A DNA stretch of 33,114 nucleotides from Lachnospiraceae bacterium (GTDB lineage: Bacteria > Bacillota > Clostridia > Lachnospirales > Lachnospiraceae), in contig CAADTP010000076.1 in NCBI GenBank assembly GCA_900751995.1, forward strand, positions 1 through 33,114, written 5' to 3'. Below are positions 1 through 6,613 of the stretch, piece after piece. Each line of letters opens with the position of its first letter. The first letter of the stretch is position 1. The translations under genes and the position numbers were made by a program. Under the pieces are notes generated by a model that ran no database searches, was not told where the DNA came from, and saw only the letters and a program-made list of their open reading frames with translations.

Positions 1-245
1 AAAAAGTGAAAACTATAATTCAAAAAAATCAAACCATCCAATTTCCTCTCACTTCAAAAGGTGAAAACTACAATCCCAAAAAATCAAACTATCCAATTTA
101 TCTCACTTCAAAAAGTGAAAACTATAATCCAAAAAAATCAAACCATCCAATTTCCTCTCACTTCAAAAGGTGAAAACTACAATCCCAAAAAATCAAACTA
201 CCCAATTTATCTCACTTTAAAAAGTGAAAACTATAATCTAAAAAA
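1..245. repeat. Alternating tandem repeat (55+54 bp units, 109-bp higher-order period)
   Basis: The phrase GTGAAAACTA recurs at about 6, 61, 115, 170 and 224, so the spacing alternates 55, 54, 55, 54. Two unit types alternate. One reads CTATAAT followed by a long A run, ATCAAACCATCC and TTTCCTCTCAC. The other reads CTACAATCCC followed by ATCAAACTATCC and TTTATCTCAC. The true period is therefore 109 bp, present just over twice and probably continuing to the left of the window. At each junction TCACTT-caaa-AAGTGA (or AGGTGA) forms a short hairpin. The array sits directly downstream of the minus-strand Gx-transporter gene. Any reading frame through it is repeat-derived and not credible as a protein. 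Confidence 0.9.
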
Positions 246-258
246 TCAAACCACATAA

Positions 259-747
259 TTATAGATTCAAAGGAAGTCGTCCCACAACCTCCTTTGTCAA
301 CCCACCTATGAGAATCCCCGCCAGGACTCCTGCCACCAGCAGTGCCGGTGCATAAACCATCAAACTCGTATTGCTCACCACGATCATGGCAACGATCAGC
401 TGCCCGATATTATGTGTGACACCACCGGCCACACTGATACCGATCAGACTGAAGCCGGAATGTTTTTTCAAAAGCTCCATCACAGTCAGGCTAAGCGCAG
501 CGCCAGCCAGACTATACAAAATACTGAACAGATTTCCAAACATAAATCCGATCACCAGGATTCTGACAACGGACACGAGAGCCGCTTCTTTTACAGAATA
601 TCGGTCCAGTATAAAAAGCACCGCCAGGTTTGCAAGCCCGAGCTTGATACCCGGAATCCCTGTAAATACAGGGACCAGAGACTCCACATATCCAAAAATG
701 ATTGCTACTGCGGCAAATAATCCGAGATAAGCTGTTTTTCGTTTCAT
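259..747 (-). CDS. Gx transporter family membrane protein (Hpre_diP_synt_I family)
   Basis: This 162-residue, highly hydrophobic protein has about five predicted membrane segments. It matches the style of the Gx transporter / 'heptaprenyl diphosphate synthase component I' family, with the early motif GIPGIKLGLANL and a later GGVTHNIGQ. Family members look like ECF-type substrate-binding components, and the old prenyl-synthase name is probably misleading. The gene lies downstream of the NusG-domain-II gene on the same strand with a 115-bp gap. In clostridia this pair often accompanies ApbE and FMN-binding proteins, as it does here. A role in supplying a quinone precursor or another redox cofactor to the flavin system is an inference. 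The family call is fairly sure and the substrate is unknown. Confidence 0.85.
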   Translation of the reverse strand: MKRKTAYLGLFAAVAIIFGYVESLVPVFTGIPGIKLGLANLAVLFILDRYSVKEAALVSVVRILVIGFMFGNLFSILYSLAGAALSLTVMELLKKHSGFSLIGISVAGGVTHNIGQLIVAMIVVSNTSLMVYAPALLVAGVLAGILIGGLTKEVVGRLPLNL

Positions 748-818
748 AAATAAATCCTTTCATTTGTTGCAGGAGTATCGTTGCAGGAATAGCACAGACA
801 GAATACCGTCTGTCAGAG

Positions 819-856
819 AAAAATCTACGGAGAACACGCATTGCGCATATTCTCCG
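819..856 (-). terminator. Intercistronic hairpin with T tract (attenuator-like)
   Basis: Read on the minus strand, CGGAGAA and TTCTCCG (856-850 and 834-828) form a 7-bp stem whose loop can extend through GCG/CGC. A run of five T follows at 823-819. It lies between the NusG-II gene and the Gx-transporter gene, so it could lower expression of the second gene. Confidence 0.5.
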
Positions 857-862
857 GAAATT

Positions 863-1237
863 TTATGTCACCGCATCAATTTTAGGCGAACTCTCCGAAT
901 CCGAATCCGCTGCAGTATTTTCCCCTTCTATCACAACCTTATTAGGAAGGCAGATGATGGAACCGCCGTGCTCGTCCACAGCCTTCTGTTTCATACAGTA
1001 ATGATCCGGGCAGGTTGCTTCGATCATTGTAACTTTTCCATCTTTGATCTCGCAGACATTGGTGTCTCCGATGTGGATGATCTGGTCCTGGGAAAGCGAA
1101 TAGGTTCCGAATTCTTTTCCGTCAACGGTAATACGGATCGTATTATGGGAACGTTTCCCCGCAATCTGAAAACCAAGCCAGAGAACCCCCGCCAGAATCA
1201 GGATCCCGGCAATAAAAATCAATTCTTTTTTCTTCAA
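863..1237 (-). CDS. NusG domain II-containing membrane-anchored protein
   Basis: The protein has 124 residues. Residues 5-25 form a single N-terminal hydrophobic segment (a signal anchor), followed by an extracytoplasmic domain of the NusG_II family. The family hallmark cysteines are visible in ATCPDHYCMKQ and IICLPNKVVIE. The acidic serine-rich tail is probably unstructured. Despite the name these proteins are not transcription factors: the domain resembles an insert found in some NusG proteins. They recur beside ApbE, Gx-transporter and FMN-binding genes in Firmicutes. The gene is first in the minus unit, with a promoter candidate at 1273-1301. Its biochemical role is not established, and a redox-active or metal-binding use of the paired cysteines is possible. 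Confidence 0.85.
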   Translation of the reverse strand: MKKKELIFIAGILILAGVLWLGFQIAGKRSHNTIRITVDGKEFGTYSLSQDQIIHIGDTNVCEIKDGKVTMIEATCPDHYCMKQKAVDEHGGSIICLPNKVVIEGENTAADSDSESSPKIDAVT

Positions 1238-1272
1238 AACAAATCTCCATTTCTATTACAGATTCAGAAAAA

Positions 1273-1301
1273 ATCATATCATAATCGAAATTAAAAGGCA
1301 A
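1273..1301 (-). promoter_or_regulatory. Promoter candidate for the NusG-II/Gx unit
   Basis: On the minus strand TTGCCT (1301-1296) and TATGAT (1278-1273) are separated by exactly 17 bp, and the start codon of the NusG-II gene lies about 35 bp further on. The match to consensus is moderate. Confidence 0.5.
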
Positions 1302-1410
1302 ACATAAGTTAATGATATCTAACCATAATTCATACAGCTGTTCCCAACGGAAAGGGAGGAGTGGCGAAAAAATTCATATTGGAAAAAGTTATAAACTACT
1401 AACAAAAGTG

Positions 1411-1439
1411 TAGACAAGAAAAAAAACAGGTGATATAAT
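1411..1439 (+). promoter_or_regulatory. Extended -10 promoter for the flavin operon
   Basis: TAGACA (1411-1416) and TATAAT (1434-1439) are separated by 17 bp, with an extended TGa (1431-1433) in front of the -10 box. The predicted transcript starts near 1446, which leaves a 5' leader of about 208 nt before the preferred start codon at 1654. Confidence 0.75.
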
Positions 1440-1441
1440 AC

Positions 1442-1456
1442 CTAACTGTAAGTTAG
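1442..1456. promoter_or_regulatory. Operator-like inverted repeat at the transcription start
   Basis: CTAACT-GTA-AGTTAG is a perfect 6-bp inverted repeat with a 3-bp spacer, placed on the predicted start of transcription. A related arrangement, GTTA-8 bp-TAAC, lies at 1308-1323 beside the divergent promoter. This is the expected position for a repressor site. The regulator is unknown. Confidence 0.45.
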
Positions 1457-1653
1457 CATCGTCTAATTTTACAAAAAAGATTAATCAAAACTAATTTATG
1501 TATATGGATAAAAACTATATAATTTATCCAAAAAACAGTTATACGCAGATTGAGGGAATAGATCGAGAGCATCTGACGCAGCAATATATGTTCGCACAGC
1601 TGAGCCTGATGCAGCAATTTACAGAATTGTTTAAGATACAAGGGAGAAAAGAG

Positions 1654-2256
1654 ATGAAAAATCAGAATTTTTATATGAGAGTGATCTCCTTACTGCTGGT
1701 GATCCTGGCTGTACTTTTTTATAACAGCAGCATGAAAGCCCAGGCAAATGAAAAAGAGATCGCGGCTCTGACAGATAAGGTAGATACACTTCAGGAGCAG
1801 CAGAATGAACTTCTCAGTGCGCTGGAGACGAGTTATGTAAATCGTATGCAGAATCAGGCAGTATCTGCAGGATCAGGCAGCAGTGATGCAGATACAGCAG
1901 GCGATGACAAAACAACAGACACTTCAGACGGCAATGTATCCGATGCAGACGCAGAGGACACAGCAACCGCAGATTCCGATAATGTATATAAAGATGGAAC
2001 CTATACAGGAGAAGCCGAGGGATACGGCGGGACCATTCAGGTGGAGGTGACACTTACCGGTGATGAGATCACATCCATCAACGTAGTCAGCGCCCCAGGT
2101 GAGGACAGTGCATATCTTTCACAGGCAGAGAGTGTGATCGATTCCATCCTGAGTGCTCAGAGTACAGATGTGGATACCGTATCTGGAGCAACGTTCAGCT
2201 CCACAGGAATCCTGAACGCAGTGGATGCGGCACTTGGAAAGGCGGAAAACTCATGA
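1654..2256 (+). CDS. Membrane-anchored FMN-binding domain protein
   Basis: From the ATG at 1654 this is a 200-residue protein. Residues 8-24 form a hydrophobic signal anchor, followed by a short coiled-coil-like stretch (about 28-52), an acidic Asp/Thr/Ser linker, and an FMN-binding domain (PF04205 type) from about residue 110 to the end. The target sequence DTVSGATFSS is present. The Thr in SGAT (T180) is the residue to which ApbE enzymes attach FMN in this family. The start was chosen because AGGGAG lies 7 nt upstream. The frame is open back to an ATG at 1498, which lacks a ribosome site but sits at a more usual distance from the promoter, so a 52-residue cytoplasmic extension is possible. 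The stop codon overlaps the next gene by 4 nt (ATGA), which suggests translational coupling. Confidence 0.9.
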   Translation: MKNQNFYMRVISLLLVILAVLFYNSSMKAQANEKEIAALTDKVDTLQEQQNELLSALETSYVNRMQNQAVSAGSGSSDADTAGDDKTTDTSDGNVSDADAEDTATADSDNVYKDGTYTGEAEGYGGTIQVEVTLTGDEITSINVVSAPGEDSAYLSQAESVIDSILSAQSTDVDTVSGATFSSTGILNAVDAALGKAENS

Positions 2257-3026
2257 AAAAAAGACAGCGGGAGGTAAGGCTGATGCGTGCGGGAATACAG
2301 CTGGCATTTTTTATTGCCGCCCCGTCTCTGTTTTCTACAGCCTTTGCAGGTATCAAATCGATCTTTCTTGCCATTGCGGCCGGTCAGCCGGTGGAGTGGA
2401 ATTCCTTTCTGACTGTAACGGCAGTGCTTCTGATCTTTACCTGCTTTTTCGGAAGACATTTCTGCGGATATGCGTGTGCATTCGGATCTTTCGGAGATGC
2501 CGTATATGAAGGCTTTTCCTGGATCCGGATGAAATGCTTTCACAAAAAAAAGAAACCGGCTCTTTCCGAAAAAATGGTTCACGGGCTTCAGAAAGTCAAA
2601 TATATCGTACTGGCACTGATCCTGCTTTCCTGCCTTACAGGTGTATACGGAAAGCTTACGGGAACCAGCCCGTGGGATGTTTTTTCCATGCTCACGGCAG
2701 GACGGCTCCCGAACAGCAAATATTTGGTGGGAATTGTGCTCCTGGTGCTGATCATTGTGGGAATGTGTACACAGGAAAGGTTTTTCTGCCAGTTTCTCTG
2801 TCCCATGGGAGCGGTTTTTGCACTAATGCCAATCCTTCCGGGTGCACTGTTTCGGAGAAACCGTGAGAAATGTCCGCCGAAATGTGGTCTCTGTAAAAAA
2901 AGATGTCCGGCTCATCTGGATATTGACGGCGACACAGGCAGATCCGGCGAATGTCTTTGCTGCCACGCATGTGCCGCAGCATGCCCGAGAAAAAATATTC
3001 ACATTGGAACAATTGAGGAAAAATGA
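2253..3026 (+). CDS. NapH/MauN-like 4Fe-4S membrane protein
   Basis: The protein has 257 residues and about four membrane segments. It carries two membrane-proximal CxxxC(P/A) motifs, CGYACAFGS (C71, C75) and CQFLCPMGA (C179, C183), as in NapH-type quinol dehydrogenase subunits. Two ferredoxin-like clusters follow: C207xxxC211xxC214xxxC218P and C234xxC237xxC240xxxC244P. The family passes electrons from quinol or a cytoplasmic donor across the membrane. With an FMN-binding protein upstream and ApbE downstream, the likely acceptor is a covalently bound extracytosolic flavin. It overlaps the upstream gene by 4 nt and precedes apbE by 3 nt. The true electron donor is not identifiable from the sequence. 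Confidence 0.9.
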   Translation: MKKRQREVRLMRAGIQLAFFIAAPSLFSTAFAGIKSIFLAIAAGQPVEWNSFLTVTAVLLIFTCFFGRHFCGYACAFGSFGDAVYEGFSWIRMKCFHKKKKPALSEKMVHGLQKVKYIVLALILLSCLTGVYGKLTGTSPWDVFSMLTAGRLPNSKYLVGIVLLVLIIVGMCTQERFFCQFLCPMGAVFALMPILPGALFRRNREKCPPKCGLCKKRCPAHLDIDGDTGRSGECLCCHACAAACPRKNIHIGTIEEK

Positions 3027-3029
3027 TCT

Positions 3030-4094
3030 ATGAGATATCAGGCTCTGAAAAAGAAAACTTTTCTGGCAGCAGTTACATTTACAGGAATTGCGGTGTTGTT
3101 TCCTGTGCTGTGCATGGCTGCTTCGGAAAATGATGTACAGACATATACCGATACAGATTTTGCAATGGATACTGTGGTATCAGAAACACTCTATACCACA
3201 GGTGACGATATAAACAGTAAGCTGACAGCTGTGCTGACAGATGTGGAGACGAACCTTCTTTCCTGGACCAATGAGAAGTCCCAGATCTACAAGGTGAATG
3301 CAGACAGCGGAAAAGATACGGAGATTTCCGACGAGCTTTCCGGATACCTGAAACGTCTTCTGAAGATCGCAGAGGATTCTGACGGAGCCTTTGACCCAAC
3401 CATCGGGAAGCTGATCCGCCTGTGGGATATTGGAGGGGAAAACCAGAAAATTCCGGAAGAAGCAGAAATTAAGAATGTTCTGAAGGATTCCGGATATCAG
3501 AAGATTTTTCTTGACGGAAATACGGTCCACATGGAGGAGGGCTGTTCTCTGGATCTTGGAGCAGCGGGAAAGGGTATTGGCTGTGACCTGATCCTTAAAG
3601 AACTGGAAACAAAGAAGGATGTAACAGCAGCACTTATGAATCTGGGAGGAAGCAGTGTCATGACCTACGGAAGCAAGCCGGATGGTTCTTCCTGGAATGT
3701 GGCAGTGACAGATCCCAGAGCTGAAAATGAGGATGACTATCTTGGTGTGGTTGCCTTAAATGGTACAGAATTTCTTTCCACATCCGGAGATTATGAGAAA
3801 TATTTTATCGAAAATGGTGTAAGGTATCACCACATTATGGACCCGTCTACCGGCTATCCGGCAGAAAGCGGAGTGACCGGGGTAACGGTAGTCTGTGACT
3901 CAGGTCTGGAGGCAGATGCGCTTTCCACAGCATGTTTTGTGCTGGGGGTGGAAAAAGGGACACAGCTGTTGAAAGCTTACGGTGCAGACGGACTTTTTGT
4001 GGATGAAGACCATCATGTGTATCTCACTGAGGGGATGAAGGAGCGGTTCAGCCTGCTTGCGGATTCCTATAGTGTGGAGGATATTGCAGAGTGA
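3030..4094 (+). CDS. apbE: FAD:protein FMN transferase (ApbE)
   Basis: This 354-residue protein has an N-terminal Sec signal (hydrophobic to about residue 30, possible cleavage after the CMA segment), so it should act outside the membrane. ApbE enzymes use FAD and Mg2+ to attach FMN covalently to Thr in SGAT-type motifs of FMN-binding domains. Family features visible are the glycine-rich GAAGKG (177-182), the YHHIMDPSTGYP segment (266 on, with H268 and D271), and the acidic metal-site segment EADALSTA (D296, T300). It starts 3 nt after the NapH-like gene. Its obvious substrates are the one FMN domain encoded upstream (T180) and the three encoded downstream at 6614-8230. A classical lipobox is not clear, so it may be secreted or retained by an uncleaved signal. 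Confidence 0.93.
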   Translation: MRYQALKKKTFLAAVTFTGIAVLFPVLCMAASENDVQTYTDTDFAMDTVVSETLYTTGDDINSKLTAVLTDVETNLLSWTNEKSQIYKVNADSGKDTEISDELSGYLKRLLKIAEDSDGAFDPTIGKLIRLWDIGGENQKIPEEAEIKNVLKDSGYQKIFLDGNTVHMEEGCSLDLGAAGKGIGCDLILKELETKKDVTAALMNLGGSSVMTYGSKPDGSSWNVAVTDPRAENEDDYLGVVALNGTEFLSTSGDYEKYFIENGVRYHHIMDPSTGYPAESGVTGVTVVCDSGLEADALSTACFVLGVEKGTQLLKAYGADGLFVDEDHHVYLTEGMKERFSLLADSYSVEDIAE

Positions 4095-4220
4095 AGCTGA
4101 TCTCCCGGCGATCCGGTTTATGACTGTTTGGCAGAGGGGAATGCTCATATCCGCAGTACTTGCGATAGTAAACCTGGAAAGGGTTCTATAAATATATCAT
4201 ATTTTTAGGAGGAATAAGCA

Positions 4221-6470
4221 ATGCAGAAGTGGAATCTATTGAAAAAAACAGCTCCATGCATTTTAAGTCTTGCAGTGGCAGCAACAACCTTTCCGACCGC
4301 TGTAATGGCATCTGATCTTGACGCAGCCGTGGTTTCCGAGGCAGAGACAGGAGATACGGAGGATTTTAGCACAGAGGAAACGGCAGAGGATACTGAAGCT
4401 GTAGCAGAAGAAGCTATAGAGGATGCTGCAGACATAACAGAAGAAGCAGCAGAGGATGCAGCAGTGCCAGAAGCTGTTGCAGACGAGACAGAGGATATCC
4501 AGCAGGAAGATACAGCAGAGGAAGCAGACCCGTTCTCTACAGGGGAAGAGGATTTCACAGAAGGCGATGAAGTGGCGGAAGCATTTTCCGATTCTGACCA
4601 GCTGACAGGCGAGTATCAGTACGTATATGCAGGACTTACCTGGGGTGAGTACTGGGCAGCAGAAGGCGTATATGCAGCTGGAGATACAAGCTCTTCAGAA
4701 GAGAAGGATTCACATAGTGAGTTTGATACAGGAGCTTTTGATACAGTAACAAGAGCGACTGCAAATCATGGACTCCACAGAGGAAGCTATCAGACAGAAG
4801 CTACGATCATTGCTGAAGACGGAACCAGATTCGACGTATCCTACTGGGAGGATAAAGGAAGCACACTTTATCTTACAGACGGTTCCAAGGTAAAATGGAA
4901 CAGAGGCAGTATAACAACAGAAGATGGAAAAACCTATACGATGGATCATTATGAGATATATGGTCTGAAATATGTTCCGGTAGCAGTTAAGACCGCAGAT
5001 TTTGCAGATTTCTGCAAAAAGTATAATGTCGTACAGGATGGAGCTGTGCTCTCCGGAGGATACAGTGAAAACAATCTCCAGTATTACAAAGGCCTTGTGG
5101 CAGACGTAAATGCACAGACAAATGGTCTGAAATATGCGGAGAAAAATGGTGACGGCTTTACATTTACAGCAAGAAAATCAGACGGAACAGCTTCCGGTAT
5201 CAAGGATCAGGCGTTAAAAACAGCAACAGGGATCAAGCCGAGTGTAAAAGCAGCAAGCGGAAGCTACGGCGAATTCCTCCGTGTGGATCTCAATGGAAAT
5301 TATGGCGATCTTGGTGCAAATATGCAGGCTGTACGCTGGGATTATTATGGAGATGATTCCACATATACAAAATGCCTCGCTTCTTATGGAACCAAGTTTG
5401 CCGCAGATAACTGGATGCATAAAGCAATGGGAATCCAGCTTGGACTTACAAAATCTGCACGCTGCAAGCTTCCGGGAGGAACAGACGGAACAGGATACTG
5501 GAAACTGACAGTGTATGCTCTTGGATATAATGACTATACCTACAGCTTCCAGGCAACTGCAGAGAATATCGTAAATCCTACAATGGAGCCGACTGATTTT
5601 ACAAGTCTTAAAACAGAAGTGGAAGCTGCAAAGGCTCTGGCAGAGGCAGATTACACAATTGCAACCTGGAAGTCCTTTGCCGGTGAGCTTCAGGAAGCAG
5701 AAGACATTCTTGCAAAAACAGATGCAAGTCAGGCTGAGGTAAATGAAGCACTTGAACATCTTCAGGGAGCAGAGAAAGAGCTTCAGAAGGTAACAGTTAC
5801 ACTTGATAAGACAGCAGCAGCTGTATATACAGGAAAAACAACGACTCTTAAGGCAACAACAAATGACAGCGATGCAGCAGTAACATTTAAGTCCGGCAAC
5901 ACAAAGGTTGCAACGGTAAGCAGCAAGGGTGTTGTTAAAGGCGTAAAAGCCGGAACAGCAGTTATCACAGCAAAGGTCGGAAATGCCACAGCAACCTGCA
6001 AGGTAACAGTAAAAGCTTCTACAATTAAATTCGCAAAGGCTTCCGTAACGATCTACAAAGGAAAAACAGCAACTGTAAAAGCAACTGCAACACCATCTGC
6101 AACTGTAAAATACACAAGCAGCAACACAAAGGTTGCAACCGTAAACAGTAAAACAGGTGTTGTAAAAGGAATCAAAGCAGGAACCGTTACGATTACAGCA
6201 AAGGCAGGAGCCCTGAAGACAACCTGCAAAGTAGTTGTCAAGAATCCTGCATTCAGTCTTGTAAAATCTTCTGCAACGATCAAAAAAGGTAAAACAACAA
6301 CCATCAGATCCAAAGCAACACCTGCAGGCAAGGTTACATATACAAGCAGCAATAAAAAAGTTGCAGCTGTAAACAGCAAGGGTGTTGTAAAGGGAATCAA
6401 AAAAGGTAAAGCAACGATCACAGTGAAATGCAACGGAATTACAAAGAAATTTGTGGTAACAGTTAAATAA
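4221..6470 (+). CDS. Secreted surface protein with Tp47-like, FIVAR and three Ig-like (BIG2) domains
   Basis: This 749-residue protein begins with a Sec signal (about 1-31, ending AVMAS) and then a very acidic Glu/Ala/Thr segment (about 32-130). A middle region (about 130-450), with YAGLTWGEYWAAEGVY near its start and YWKLTVYALGYNDYTY near its end, reminds me of the Tp47-type domains of clostridial surface proteins. I cannot confirm that without a profile search. A FIVAR-like helical repeat (about 462-520) follows, then three bacterial Ig-like group 2 repeats (about 523-600, 600-675 and 676-749), each with the KGVVKGIKAGTATIT-type signature. There is no LPXTG motif or C-terminal anchor, so the mode of attachment is unknown. 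AGGAGG lies 7 nt before the ATG. Its position between apbE and the triple-FMN gene suggests it works with the flavin system. Confidence 0.85.
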   Translation: MQKWNLLKKTAPCILSLAVAATTFPTAVMASDLDAAVVSEAETGDTEDFSTEETAEDTEAVAEEAIEDAADITEEAAEDAAVPEAVADETEDIQQEDTAEEADPFSTGEEDFTEGDEVAEAFSDSDQLTGEYQYVYAGLTWGEYWAAEGVYAAGDTSSSEEKDSHSEFDTGAFDTVTRATANHGLHRGSYQTEATIIAEDGTRFDVSYWEDKGSTLYLTDGSKVKWNRGSITTEDGKTYTMDHYEIYGLKYVPVAVKTADFADFCKKYNVVQDGAVLSGGYSENNLQYYKGLVADVNAQTNGLKYAEKNGDGFTFTARKSDGTASGIKDQALKTATGIKPSVKAASGSYGEFLRVDLNGNYGDLGANMQAVRWDYYGDDSTYTKCLASYGTKFAADNWMHKAMGIQLGLTKSARCKLPGGTDGTGYWKLTVYALGYNDYTYSFQATAENIVNPTMEPTDFTSLKTEVEAAKALAEADYTIATWKSFAGELQEAEDILAKTDASQAEVNEALEHLQGAEKELQKVTVTLDKTAAAVYTGKTTTLKATTNDSDAAVTFKSGNTKVATVSSKGVVKGVKAGTAVITAKVGNATATCKVTVKASTIKFAKASVTIYKGKTATVKATATPSATVKYTSSNTKVATVNSKTGVVKGIKAGTVTITAKAGALKTTCKVVVKNPAFSLVKSSATIKKGKTTTIRSKATPAGKVTYTSSNKKVAAVNSKGVVKGIKKGKATITVKCNGITKKFVVTVK

Positions 6471-6510
6471 TTTCACTGTTGAACCGAATGTGATCACAGA
6501 TATCCAGAAG

Positions 6511-6548
6511 CCTCTGCCGCAGACATAGAGCAATGTCTGCGGCAGAGG
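6511..6548 (+). other. 16-bp perfect intercistronic hairpin
   Basis: Arms 6511-6526 and 6533-6548 pair perfectly around the 6-nt loop AGAGCA. There is no T tract, so it is more likely an mRNA stabiliser or processing element than a terminator. A partial copy of the right arm, beginning AGAGCAATGTCTG, follows at about 6566-6590. It separates the surface-protein gene from the triple-FMN gene. Confidence 0.8.
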
Positions 6549-6613
6549 TCTGCTGATTTCTGAAGAGCAATGTCTGACAGAGGCCGCAAGAAAAGAGGAG
6601 AGAGTAAGGAAGC

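Noticed and set aside
1..245. CRISPR array
   Set aside because: The intervals between the repeated phrases are nearly identical to each other, so there are no unique spacers, and no cas genes are present.
61..258. Open frame through the tandem repeat
   Set aside because: It is repeat-derived low-complexity sequence without a ribosome site, and it simply inherits the 55/54-bp periodicity.
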